A stretch of DNA of 21,540 bases, taken from positions 1-21,540 of the forward strand of contig JABLYK010000036.1 of assembly GCA_018265835.1 (NCBI GenBank), in the 5' to 3' direction. Shown here piece after piece: positions 5,644 through 13,287 of this stretch. The stretch is from Oscillospiraceae bacterium (GTDB lineage Bacteria; Bacillota; Clostridia; Oscillospirales; Oscillospiraceae). The notes below the pieces were generated by a model that saw only the letters and a list, made by a program, of their open reading frames with translations, made no database searches and was not told the DNA's origin. Positions within the stretch are counted from its first letter, which is position 1. Every line of letters begins with the position of its first letter. Both the position numbers and the translations under genes were made by a program.

Positions 5644-7455
5644 TTATCCGACATCCTCGAACTGGCTGTTGTACAGCGCGGCGTAGAAGCCGCCCAGCGC
5701 CAGCAGCGCCTCGTGCGTGCCCTGCTCGACGATGTTGCCGTCGCGCATGACGAGAATGAGGTCGGCGTTGCGGATGGTGGAGAGCCGGTGGGCGATGACG
5801 AAGCTGGTGCGGCCGCGCATCAGCTCGTTCATGCCGTCCTGAATGAGCTGCTCGGTGCGGGTATCGACCGAGGACGTGGCCTCGTCGAGAATGAGCACCG
5901 GCGCATCGGCCAGCACGGCGCGGGCGATGGTGAGCAGCTGCTTCTGCCCCTGCGAGACGTTGGTGGCCTCTTCGTTCAGCTCCATCTGATAGCCGCCGGG
6001 CAGCGTGTGGATGAACGCGTCCGCGCGCGCGGCCTTCGCGGCGGCGATGACCTCCTCGTCGGTCGCGTCCGGGCGGCCATAGCGGATGTTCTCCAGAATC
6101 GTGCCCTTGAACAGCCACGTGTCCTGCAGCACCATCGCAAAGCAGCGGCGCAGGTCGCCGCGCGCGTACTCGCGCAGGTCGTGCCCGTCCACAAGGATGC
6201 TGCCGCCGTCCACGTCGTAAAACCGCATCAGGAGCTTGACCATTGTGGTCTTGCCTGCGCCGGTCGGGCCGACGATGGCGACCGTCTGCCCGGCCTTGAC
6301 GTCGCAGCTCCAGTCGTGGATCACGGGGGCGCTGGGGTCGTAGCCGAAGCGCACGTGGCGGAACGACACGTCGCCGCGCACATGCTCCGTAGCGGCGGGG
6401 AGCGCGGGGTCTGCCGGCTCCTCGGCCTCCTCAAGGAACTGGAACACGCGCTCGGCTGCCGCGGTCATGGACTGCATCTGGTTGCTGACCTGCGCCAGCG
6501 CCGTGATCGGCTGTGTGAAGCTGGAGACGTAGCTGATGAACGCCTGAATGTCGCCGATCGTGATGCTGCCCTTGGCCGCGAGCGAGCAGCCCACGACGGC
6601 CACGAACACGTAGCCGAGCTTGCCGACGAAGTTCGTCAGCGGCTGCATGAGGCCGGAGAGAAACTGGCTCTTCCACGCGGTGGTGTACAGCCGCTGGTTG
6701 ATCTCGTCGAACTCGTCGATGGTCGCCTGCTCGCGGTTGAACGCCCGCACGACGCTGTGGCCGCTGTAGGTTTCCTCGATCTTGCCGTTGATGGCGCCGA
6801 GGTTGCGCTGCTGCGCCTTGAAGTAGCGCTGGCTGTGCTTGACGACGACGCTGGTGATCAGCCCCGTCACCGGCAGGATGACGAGCGCGATCAGCGTGAG
6901 CAGCGGGCTGATGGACAGCATCATATACAGCACGCCGATGATGGTCGTCACGCTCGTGATGAGCTGCGTGAGCGACTGGTTCATGCCGGAGGACATGGTG
7001 TCCACGTCGTTCGTGATGCGCGAGAGTACGTCGCCGACGGAGCGTTTTTCAAAGTATTTCATCGGCATCCGGCCGATTTTTTCCGTGATCTCGCGGCGCA
7101 GGCAGTAGGAGAGCTTCTGCGTCACGGAGGACATGATCCAGCTCTCGCCGAAGGAGCAGAGCGAGCTGACCACGTAGATGATCAGCACCGAGAGCAGGAT
7201 GTGCGCGATCTTCGTAAAGTCGATGCTGCCCGTGCCCGCGAGCTTGCGCTGCAGGCCTGCGGCCAGCTCGGTCGTGGCGGTCGAGAGAATTTTCGGCCCG
7301 ATCACGCTGAACACCGTGCTTGCCATGGCAAAGAGCAGCACGGCGAGCACTGCGAAGCGGTATTTTCCGAGATAGGCGAGAAGCTTGCGCAGCGTGCCCT
7401 TGAAGTCTCTGGCTTTTTCCGGAGCCATTCCGGGTTTTCCATGCGGTCCCGGCAT
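5644..7455 (-). CDS. ABC exporter half-transporter, catalytically canonical subunit
   Basis: This 603-residue type IV ABC exporter has a membrane domain of about six helices (residues 30-330) and a nucleotide-binding domain. Walker A is GPTGAGKT (396-403), the Q loop is near 444, the signature is degenerate (VSQGQ, 500-504), Walker B ends LILDE with catalytic Glu525, and the switch His is at 556 (IAHRLS). With the upstream partner it forms one competent ATP site (this Walker A/B with the partner's VSGGQ) and one degenerate site, as known for TM287/288- and BmrCD-type heterodimers. The substrate is unknown; drug or lipid export is typical. The ATG at 7455 has GAGGAGG 8 bases upstream and lies 3 bases after the partner gene stop. 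A repeat begins immediately after the TAA stop. Confidence 0.93.
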   Translation of the reverse strand: MPGPHGKPGMAPEKARDFKGTLRKLLAYLGKYRFAVLAVLLFAMASTVFSVIGPKILSTATTELAAGLQRKLAGTGSIDFTKIAHILLSVLIIYVVSSLCSFGESWIMSSVTQKLSYCLRREITEKIGRMPMKYFEKRSVGDVLSRITNDVDTMSSGMNQSLTQLITSVTTIIGVLYMMLSISPLLTLIALVILPVTGLITSVVVKHSQRYFKAQQRNLGAINGKIEETYSGHSVVRAFNREQATIDEFDEINQRLYTTAWKSQFLSGLMQPLTNFVGKLGYVFVAVVGCSLAAKGSITIGDIQAFISYVSSFTQPITALAQVSNQMQSMTAAAERVFQFLEEAEEPADPALPAATEHVRGDVSFRHVRFGYDPSAPVIHDWSCDVKAGQTVAIVGPTGAGKTTMVKLLMRFYDVDGGSILVDGHDLREYARGDLRRCFAMVLQDTWLFKGTILENIRYGRPDATDEEVIAAAKAARADAFIHTLPGGYQMELNEEATNVSQGQKQLLTIARAVLADAPVLILDEATSSVDTRTEQLIQDGMNELMRGRTSFVIAHRLSTIRNADLILVMRDGNIVEQGTHEALLALGGFYAALYNSQFEDVG

Positions 7456-7458
7456 TGC

Positions 7459-9588
7459 TTACGCCTCCTCTCCGAGTTCGCGCGCGCTGAGCTGGCTGTG
7501 CGCGATCTCCCGATAGGTTTCGCACGTGCGCAGAAGCGTCTCGTGCGTGCCGATGCCGTCGATGCGCCCGTCGTTGAGCACGATGATCTGGTCGGCGTGC
7601 AGGATGGTGGAGATTCGCTGTGCGACGATGAGAATGGTCGCATCCTGCGTCTCCGCCGCGAGCGCGCGGCGCAGCGTGGCGTCCGTCTTGTAGTCCAGGG
7701 CGGAAAAGCTGTCGTCAAACAGGTAAATCTTCGGATGCTTGGCGATCGCCCGCGCGATCGACAGGCGCTGCTTCTGCCCGCCGGAGACGTTCATGCCGCC
7801 CTGTGCAATGGGCGTGAGGAAGTGCTGCGGCTTCGACCAGATGAAGTCCTCCACCTGCGCGGTCTCGGCCGCGCGGATCATGTCCGACTCAGACACGCCC
7901 GCGCCGCCGAACTGCAGGTTCGACATGATGTCGCCGGAAAAGAGCACGCCCTTTTGCGGCACATAGCCGAGCATGTCGCGCAGATCGGCCTGCCGCATCC
8001 GGCGCACGTCCACGCCGTCGATCAGAACGGCGCCCTCCGTCACGTCGTAAAAGCGCGGCACGAGATTCAGCAGCGTGCTCTTGCCGCAGCCGGTGGAGCC
8101 GATGATGGCCGTGGTCTGGCCGGGGCGGGCGGTGAAGTCGATGCCCTGGAGCACGTCGTCGTCCGCGCCGGGGTAGCGGAACGAGACGTTCCGGAACGTC
8201 ACGACGCCCTTGCGCGGCAAATCGGTCACGGGGCTTTTCGGGTCGTGGATGCTGGGCCTGGTGCAGAGCACCTCGTCCAGCCGCTTGGCGGAGACCTCCG
8301 CACGCGGCAGGAAGATCGTGACCATGGTAATCATCATAAAGGCCATGATAATCTGCATCGTGTAGGTGGAAAACGCGATCATGTCGCCGATCTGCATGCT
8401 GCCGGCGTTGATGCCCTTGGCGCCGAACCATTCGATCAGCAGCGTCACGGCGTACATGGTAAAGGACATGATCGGGGACATGAACGCCATGGCGTGGTTG
8501 ACGAAGAGCTGTGTTTTCATCAGCGCGGTGTTCACGCCGTCGAAGCGCGCTTCCTCGTGTTTTTCGCGGTGGAACGCGCGGATGACGGGCAGGCCGGTGA
8601 GGATCTCGCGGCTGACGCGGTTGACGTCGTCCACGCGCTCCTGCATCTGGCGGAACTTCGGCATCGTGATCTTCAGCAGAATGAGCACGAGCAGGATCAT
8701 CGCCGCGACCTCGGCCACGACGATCCAGTCCAGCCCCGTGTCGGTCTGGCGCACCTTGACGATGCCGCCGATGCCGATGATCGGCGCGTACAGCACGATG
8801 CGCACCAGCATCAGGCACACCATCTGCACCTGCATCACGTCGTTCGTGCTGCGCGTGATGAGCGAGGCGGTGGAGAACTGGTCCATCTCCGCCGAGGAGT
8901 AGGACATGACCGAGCGGAACACCCGCTCGCGCATGTCGCGCCCGATGGCTGCGGAGATGCGGCTGCTGAGGAAGCTGATCGTGATCGCCACGGCGACCAT
9001 CAGCAGCGTCAGCGCCAGCATCCGCCCGCCGACGGACCAGAGATAGGCGTTGCGAATGTGACCCAGATCCATGCCCATGACCTGATATTCCGTCTTCAGA
9101 AAGCCGATGGCGGCGGCGGTCACCACCGAGCCGGATACCGTGCCCATGGAGGCCATCGCCTCCTGCGCGCGGTCAAAAAGCTGCTGCTGCGTCATGGCGC
9201 CGCTCTCGATCGCAAGCCGCACCTCCGGCAGCGCGGTCGTGCCCTGCTCGGAGATGCGCAGGTACATGACCTCCGGCAGCGCGAACACGTCGCTCAGCCG
9301 CTCCAGATCGGCCTTGTCGCGCAGGGTGTACACCCCGTCGGCCAGATCGTAGGCGGTCACAGCCGTCTCGTAATCCTGCGGCGTCATGAACAGGCGCAGG
9401 TCGTCCATCGTGCTCTGCCGGATCTGCACAGGCGTTGCGTATTCGATGCCGCCGTTCTGGATGCCGACGTCCACGATATCGCTCGTGTAGGCGGGCAGCG
9501 ACAGGTCGCAGAACGCCTGCACGACCAGCAGAATCAAAATCAGGAGCACGCCGGGGACGTGGCCCTTCAGATATTTCACAATTCGCAA
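7459..9588 (-). CDS. ABC exporter half-transporter, degenerate-site subunit
   Basis: This 709-residue partner of the exporter has a membrane domain with an unusually long segment between the first two helices (about residues 45-180), probably extracytoplasmic, as in a common Firmicute subgroup. In the nucleotide-binding domain, Walker A is GSTGCGKS (497-504) and the signature is an intact VSGGQ (601-605). Walker B is followed by Asp626 instead of Glu (LFDDS), and the switch His is replaced by Gln657 (VAQRIS). These substitutions mark the non-hydrolysing half of asymmetric heterodimers. I prefer the TTG at 9588: AGGGGG lies about 7 bases upstream and the family N-terminus aligns (RIVKYLK). A GTG at 9579 that overlaps the MarR stop is the alternative. 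With either start the gene overlaps the MarR stop, indicating coupling. Confidence 0.92.
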   Translation of the reverse strand: MRIVKYLKGHVPGVLLILILLVVQAFCDLSLPAYTSDIVDVGIQNGGIEYATPVQIRQSTMDDLRLFMTPQDYETAVTAYDLADGVYTLRDKADLERLSDVFALPEVMYLRISEQGTTALPEVRLAIESGAMTQQQLFDRAQEAMASMGTVSGSVVTAAAIGFLKTEYQVMGMDLGHIRNAYLWSVGGRMLALTLLMVAVAITISFLSSRISAAIGRDMRERVFRSVMSYSSAEMDQFSTASLITRSTNDVMQVQMVCLMLVRIVLYAPIIGIGGIVKVRQTDTGLDWIVVAEVAAMILLVLILLKITMPKFRQMQERVDDVNRVSREILTGLPVIRAFHREKHEEARFDGVNTALMKTQLFVNHAMAFMSPIMSFTMYAVTLLIEWFGAKGINAGSMQIGDMIAFSTYTMQIIMAFMMITMVTIFLPRAEVSAKRLDEVLCTRPSIHDPKSPVTDLPRKGVVTFRNVSFRYPGADDDVLQGIDFTARPGQTTAIIGSTGCGKSTLLNLVPRFYDVTEGAVLIDGVDVRRMRQADLRDMLGYVPQKGVLFSGDIMSNLQFGGAGVSESDMIRAAETAQVEDFIWSKPQHFLTPIAQGGMNVSGGQKQRLSIARAIAKHPKIYLFDDSFSALDYKTDATLRRALAAETQDATILIVAQRISTILHADQIIVLNDGRIDGIGTHETLLRTCETYREIAHSQLSARELGEEA

Positions 9589-10034
9589 ATCGAATCCCCC
9601 TTTCCCTCGCGGTGCAGCTGCTCCGCGATCTCGTCCATCCGGCGCGACAGGCGCAGAAACTCCAGTGTGTCCGCCTCGCCGAGGCGGCGGTAGGCCTCCG
9701 CGAGCATGCGCACGGCCTCTGAAAACCGCCGCTCCGCCGCGTCGTGTCCGCGCGGCGTCAGATACACCAGCACCCGGCGGCGATCCGCCGGGTCTCTGCG
9801 ACGGCAGACGAGCTCTTTCTTTTCCAGACTCTTGAGCGTCGCGGCGACCCGCGCCGTCGATACGCCCAGCAGCGCCGACAGCTCGCCCGCCGTCACGCCG
9901 TCATGCCCGTCGTACAGGACGCCCGCCATGCGGACCTCCCCGTGTGAAAACAGCTTCTGTGTGTTTTCCATCTGCGGCGGCGCTCTGTGGATGACCCACA
10001 GCACCTGCCTGCGCGCCAGTTCTTCAAAATCCAT
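9576..10034 (-). CDS. MarR-family transcriptional regulator
   Basis: This 152-residue winged-helix regulator has its helix-turn-helix and wing at residues 46-96 (GVTAGELSALLGVSTARV, then the basic wing around RRRDPADRRR ending LTPRG), framed by dimerisation helices. Family members usually repress their own operon and respond to small ligands or drugs. Here the gene leads the ABC exporter operon and overlaps its next gene by about 13 bases. The promoter region carries a 15-bp palindrome touching the -10 box, consistent with autoregulation. The ATG at 10034 has a weak GAGG ribosome site about 6 bases upstream; no better start is seen. Confidence 0.92.
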   Translation of the reverse strand: MDFEELARRQVLWVIHRAPPQMENTQKLFSHGEVRMAGVLYDGHDGVTAGELSALLGVSTARVAATLKSLEKKELVCRRRDPADRRRVLVYLTPRGHDAAERRFSEAVRMLAEAYRRLGEADTLEFLRLSRRMDEIAEQLHREGKGDSICEL

Positions 10035-10093
10035 CGTGATGCCTCGTGTTGTGCAGCCGCTGTCATGGGCCGCAGGTGTTGTAACCGGTTTTG

Positions 10094-10108
10094 TCTAACA
10101 GTATTAGA
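10094..10108. promoter_or_regulatory. Candidate MarR operator, TCTAA-N5-TTAGA
   Basis: This inverted repeat begins at the last base of the -10 hexamer and covers the predicted start site of the MarR-ABC operon. Position and size suit a MarR dimer. Binding is inferred, not shown. Confidence 0.55.
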
Positions 10109-10136
10109 TAGTACACGCAATCCGGTGTCTTGTCAA
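10108..10136 (-). promoter_or_regulatory. Promoter of the MarR-ABC exporter operon
   Basis: On the minus strand, TTGACA (10136-10131) and TACTAT (10113-10108) are separated by 17 bases. The intergenic repeat starts a few bases upstream of the -35 box. Confidence 0.7.
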
Positions 10137-10145
10137 GGGCGTCAG

Positions 10146-10313
10146 CGTCAGAACGGACTTGTTCCGTTCTTCCTTATCCGCCGGAATCGCTTCGCCGGAT
10201 TCCGTCGGAGATACGGGGCGGTGGGTGATACGGTAGTCGGTGCGATACGCGCCAGCCCCAAAGCCTTCCCCTTGAGGGGAAAGTGGCACGGCGGAGCCGT
10301 GACGGATGAGGTG
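10146..10313 (+). repeat. Modular intergenic repeat, short A, B-slot variant and C2 modules
   Basis: The A module is minimal: CGTCAGAACGGA then TCCGTTCTTCCTT, leaving only an 8-bp stem (10150-10157 with 10163-10170). The B slot (about 10177-10210) is a GGAATC/GATTCC hairpin flanked by TCCG/CGGA, then a GATACGGGGCGGTG tract. The C2 module (10255-10313) has a CTTCCCC stem, then CACGGC/GCCGTG arms around GGA, then GACGGATGAGGTG. Confidence 0.8.
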
Positions 10314-10321
10314 TCCGGGCA

Positions 10322-10392
10322 CGTCCCCTCATCAGCCAGCGTCGGAACGGGCGTACTCGGGTTCCAAACGCAAGCTTGGCTTGCGTTTGGAA
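10322..10392 (+). repeat. Partial A module plus a B-slot hairpin
   Basis: CCCCTCATCAG is followed by GCGTCGGAACGGGCG and then by a perfect 13-bp hairpin (10362-10374 with 10380-10392, CTTGG loop). A TAGGAAGAA linker follows. The hairpin occupies the same slot as other B hairpins but its sequence differs. Confidence 0.65.
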
Positions 10393-10474
10393 TAGGAAGA
10401 AACCGGGCGGATAGAACCAGCCGCGCTGCGCACTTTGCGACATCGAACCACCCCCGCACGCATCGTGCACCCAC

Positions 10475-10502
10475 AAAAAAACACGCGCCCTGCCGGGCGC
10501 GT
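10475..10502 (-). terminator. Intrinsic terminator downstream of the Nif11-like gene
   Basis: On the minus strand, ACGCGCCC and GGGCGCGT form an 8-bp stem followed by G and seven T. It lies about 180 bases beyond the Nif11-like stop, after a repeat copy. Bases 10393-10474 hold no recognisable feature. Confidence 0.75.
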
Positions 10503-10548
10503 CCGACTGATGAGGAGAATACCGGACCACGCTGCGAAACGCACGCCA

Positions 10549-10675
10549 CCTCATCCGTAAAATTTCGAGCCGCAACCCAACGAAGTGGTTGCGGCTCGAA
10601 AAGGAAGAACGGGGAAATGAATGTGGAGCTTTCCGGCTTGCCCGGGAAGCGGAACGGAATGCGCCCGTTCTGACG
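10549..10675 (-). repeat. Modular intergenic repeat after the Nif11-like gene (A variant, B hairpin, C end)
   Basis: Read on the minus strand, CGTCAGAACGGGCG starts 3 bases after the TGA stop. The A variant closes with CCCGTTCTTCCTT at 10601. A perfect 15-bp B-slot hairpin follows (10563-10577 with 10587-10601), then CGGATGAGGTGG, the usual C-module end. Confidence 0.75.
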
Positions 10676-10678
10676 TTG

Positions 10679-10990
10679 TCAGTCGTGACCGCCGCAGAGC
10701 TGCGCTTCGTTGCTTTCCCAGCCGTAGCCGAGCAGCCAGTAGCGGTAGTTGTCCTCCGGCGCGTCCTCCGCGTCGGGCTGGTGGAACTTCCGCTTCGTCT
10801 CATAGGCGCGCAGATCGTCGATCGTGAAGGGAAGGCCGATCTCCGCCGCGATCGGGAGAAGCACCTCCTCCGCAACGGCTTTCCGGATCTCCAGACTGCC
10901 GGGATAGGCAGCCTCCGCCGCCGCGAGCTGGTCGCGCAGCGCGGCGTCGGCCTCATAGCGCTCAAAAAATTTTGTGACGTTTTCGTTCAT
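10679..10990 (-). CDS. Small Nif11-like protein
   Basis: In this 103-residue soluble protein, residues 1-65 resemble the Nif11 domain: an N-terminal helix (FFERYEADAALRDQL), then EVLLPIAAEIGLPFTIDDLRAYE, matching the typical pattern of an Ala-rich segment followed by G-x-x-F/L-T-x-x-E/D-L. Nif11 domains occur as leader parts of some ribosomally made peptide precursors and in stand-alone proteins. Here there is no Gly-Gly cleavage site after the domain, only one Cys (QLCGGHD near the C-terminus), and no modification enzyme in the window, so a precursor role is not supported. The tail NYRYWLLGYGWESNE is aromatic. GGAG lies 9 bases before the ATG. It sits 91 bases downstream of the kinase-like gene on the same strand. 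Confidence 0.72.
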   Translation of the reverse strand: MNENVTKFFERYEADAALRDQLAAAEAAYPGSLEIRKAVAEEVLLPIAAEIGLPFTIDDLRAYETKRKFHQPDAEDAPEDNYRYWLLGYGWESNEAQLCGGHD

Positions 10991-11027
10991 ATTGTTCTAC
11001 TCCAAATCTTAAAAAATAACTGCTTGG

Positions 11028-11057
11028 ATGATACACCGGTTTCCGCGTCCATTGCAA
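11028..11057 (-). promoter_or_regulatory. Possible promoter of the Nif11-like gene
   Basis: TTGCAA (11057-11052) and TATCAT (11033-11028) are 18 bases apart on the minus strand in the 91-base gap after the kinase-like gene. The -35 is poor, so read-through from upstream is an alternative. Confidence 0.35.
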
Positions 11058-11081
11058 GTCTGTCCTGCGGGACGGCGCCGG

Positions 11082-12992
11082 TCAGCCGATCTCGGGGATT
11101 TCGTCCGTCTCCTGCGGCGGCGCGGCAGAGAGAATCACCTGTGCGGCGCAGGTGGCGGAATACGTGGTGCCGTCGGCGTCCGTGATCTGGAAGATGACGG
11201 TGGTGCTGCCCTCGCGCAGCGCGGTGACGGAGACGGTGTAGGTGTCGGCCGTACCGCCGGCGGCGCGCTGCGCGGAGCCGACCTGCACGACGCTGCTGTC
11301 GAGCGCGTAGACCTTGACGGTCGCGGCGCAGTCGTCCAGCCCGGTGCCGGTCACGGTGAACACGGCGGCGCTGCTGCCGCCGGTGACGTTCAGCGTGATG
11401 GACGGCGTGCTGCATGCGACGCCGGAAATCTCAGACGCGGCCTGCACGGTGACGGCGCATTCGGCGGTCTTGCTGCCTGCGGAGACGGTGATCGTGGCCA
11501 TGCCCGCGTCCACAGCGGTGACGACGCCGTTTTTCACCGTGGCGACGCGCGGGTTGCTGCTGGTCCAGGTGAGCGCATCCTCCGGCGCGTTCGCCGGGGA
11601 GAGCTTCGCCCGGAGCGTGAGCGTATCGCCGGGGCGCATCTGCGCGGTGTTCTGGTTGAGCTGGATGGCTGTGATCTCAATGGCGTCCTCCGTTACGGTG
11701 ACGGTGCACTCGGCGGTGAGCTTGCCGGCCTTGGCCGTGATCTTTGCCTTCCCCTCGTCCACGGCGGTCACGAGACCGTCCCGCACGGTGGCGACGGCGC
11801 TGCTGGAGCTGCTCCACTCGACGTCCGCATCGGTCAGCTCCGCGCCGTTGGCGTCCGTCACCGTGGCGGTGAGCTGCAGGGTGTCGCCCGGCGCGATCTC
11901 CGCCGTCTTGTGGTCGAGCGCGATTTCGCCCGTGCCGCCGCCGTGCGGCAGCGCCATGGCGATGATGAGGATGACCAGCGCGGCGACCACGATCGCGCCA
12001 GCGATGATCATCGGCTTTTTGCGCTTTTTTACGCGCATCTCCTCTTCGTCTTCCTCTGTCACGATGGGAGCGGGCGCCGGCGCTGCGGCAGGCGCGGTTC
12101 TCGGCTCAGAGCGCCGGACAGCGGCGAGCAGCGCCGCGCGAAACTCCGCCGGGGAGGAAAAGCGGTCCGCCGGATGATCGGCCACCGCGCGCATCACGAC
12201 GGCCTGCAGCGCCGGGCTCCCGTGCACCGGGGGCGGCAGCGGGTCGCCGCGCAGGCGCATATCCCGCGCGATGGCGAGATCGGAGCCGCTCACGCCCGCA
12301 GGCGGCAACGGCACGAATGGGATGCGCCGCTCGTTGAGCATCCAGTAGAGCACCATGCCGAGCGAGTAGAGGTCGGTCTCCGCCGAGCACGGCTCGCCGC
12401 ACAGCACTTCGGGCGCGGCGAAATCGTTCGTCACGTCGGACGCGGCGAACGGCGCCATGCCGAAGTCGCCGAGGCGGAAGTCCAGCGCGTCCTCAAAGTT
12501 GCCGCCGCTGACGAAGATGTTCTGCGGCTTGATGTTGCCGTGGACCAGACCGCGGCTGCGGCAGAGCTCCAGCGCGCTGCATACGCCCGCGCCGAGCCGC
12601 GCAATGTCGGCTTCCCCGTACGTGTGCGTGCGCAGATAGGTGTCCAGCGGCATGGCCAGCTCCGAGCGGATGTACACGTCCCAGCCGGAGCCGTCGCTGC
12701 GCGTGCGGATGGCGTGGTCGCGGCAGGGGAGGATGTTCCGGTGCTCACCGAGCGCATCGAGCGTCCGGAGCTGCCGGGCGAGCGCCTCCACCCGTCCGCG
12801 CGCCTGCGCGGCCTCTTCCTCGCTGCTGCCCGGTTCGCGCGTCACGTGCAGCACCTTCAGTGCCCCGTGCTCGGCGAGACCGAAGCCGTCGTCCCGGCAG
12901 ATCTCGAACGTCTCGCCGCAGGAGTCGCTGCCGAGCGAATGCACGGCCTTCCAGCCGTTGAATTCCGGGTAAAGGTTGGTTTCGTCTGTCAT
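11082..12992 (-). CDS. Membrane Ser/Thr kinase-like protein with extracellular Big (Ig-like) domains, possible pseudokinase
   Basis: This protein has 636 residues. Residues about 14-290 form a protein-kinase fold: glycine-rich loop LGSDSCGE (20-27), ALKVLHV with Lys46, DFG at 176-178 and APEV at 193-196. The catalytic-loop HRD is HGN: Asn153 replaces the catalytic Asp, while Lys155 and Asn158 are kept; the codon is AAC. Then come a Pro/Ala linker, an acidic stretch, a KKRKK stop-transfer cluster and one membrane helix (328-348). Outside are two Big_2-type repeats (about 356-434 and 438-517) and a more divergent third Ig-like unit (522-620). Known bacterial PASTA kinases have a similar layout with different sensors. 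The ATG at 12992 has AAGGCGG upstream and matches the kinase N-terminus; a longer in-frame extension lies across the promoter and was rejected. Confidence 0.85.
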   Translation of the reverse strand: MTDETNLYPEFNGWKAVHSLGSDSCGETFEICRDDGFGLAEHGALKVLHVTREPGSSEEEAAQARGRVEALARQLRTLDALGEHRNILPCRDHAIRTRSDGSGWDVYIRSELAMPLDTYLRTHTYGEADIARLGAGVCSALELCRSRGLVHGNIKPQNIFVSGGNFEDALDFRLGDFGMAPFAASDVTNDFAAPEVLCGEPCSAETDLYSLGMVLYWMLNERRIPFVPLPPAGVSGSDLAIARDMRLRGDPLPPPVHGSPALQAVVMRAVADHPADRFSSPAEFRAALLAAVRRSEPRTAPAAAPAPAPIVTEEDEEEMRVKKRKKPMIIAGAIVVAALVILIIAMALPHGGGTGEIALDHKTAEIAPGDTLQLTATVTDANGAELTDADVEWSSSSSAVATVRDGLVTAVDEGKAKITAKAGKLTAECTVTVTEDAIEITAIQLNQNTAQMRPGDTLTLRAKLSPANAPEDALTWTSSNPRVATVKNGVVTAVDAGMATITVSAGSKTAECAVTVQAASEISGVACSTPSITLNVTGGSSAAVFTVTGTGLDDCAATVKVYALDSSVVQVGSAQRAAGGTADTYTVSVTALREGSTTVIFQITDADGTTYSATCAAQVILSAAPPQETDEIPEIG

Positions 12993-13067
12993 AAAAATTT
13001 GCACCGCCTTCCGATTCGGCAGAATTTCAGCGCGTTTCAAAGCGTCGAAAGCGTTTATACAGAGTCC

Positions 13068-13096
13068 ATTATACTGGATGCCGCCGCCGGGCGCAA
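13068..13096 (-). promoter_or_regulatory. Promoter of the kinase-like gene
   Basis: On the minus strand, TTGCGC (13096-13091) and TATAAT (13073-13068) are separated by 17 bases. The leader is about 70 bases. Bases 13097-13196, between this and the divergent flavodoxin promoter, show no further element. Confidence 0.55.
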
Positions 13097-13196
13097 GAGG
13101 GAACCTTGCGCGGCGTTCTCCGGCAACCTCCACAACAAAAACGGGAAAAAATCCGGTCAAATCCACCATGCTGACTGAAAATTCACAATTTGCTGA

Positions 13197-13225
13197 TTGA
13201 CAAGCGTCCGTGTTCGGGATATGAT
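13197..13225 (+). promoter_or_regulatory. Promoter of the flavodoxin-like gene
   Basis: TTGACA (13197-13202) and TATGAT (13220-13225) are separated by 17 bases. The predicted start is near 13232. Confidence 0.75.
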
Positions 13226-13236
13226 GGTAACATCAT
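13221..13236. promoter_or_regulatory. Inverted repeat ATGATG-GTAA-CATCAT overlapping the -10/start site
   Basis: A perfect 6+4+6 inverted repeat overlaps the -10 box and start of the flavodoxin gene. The position suits a repressor operator; the regulator is not identifiable. Confidence 0.45.
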
Positions 13237-13287
13237 CAGCAAATATGACAGCGTCAGGCTGTTATAGAAATGAAAGGGGTTTCTGTG

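Noticed and set aside
5713..9693. A 1326-codon plus-strand open frame opposite the ABC exporter genes
   Set aside because: It is antisense to two clear ABC transporters with all motifs, has a His/Asp/Arg-rich composition typical of the opposite strand of GC-rich genes, and shows no family resemblance.
10679..10990. Nif11-like protein as a definite lanthipeptide precursor
   Set aside because: It has only one Cys, no Gly-Gly leader cleavage site, and no LanM-type or radical SAM enzyme in the window. Kept only as a possibility.
11028..13178. Long plus-strand open frame opposite the kinase-like gene
   Set aside because: The minus strand encodes recognisable kinase, membrane and Ig-like domains. 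The plus-strand product is Arg/Gly/Ala-rich without domains or a ribosome site.
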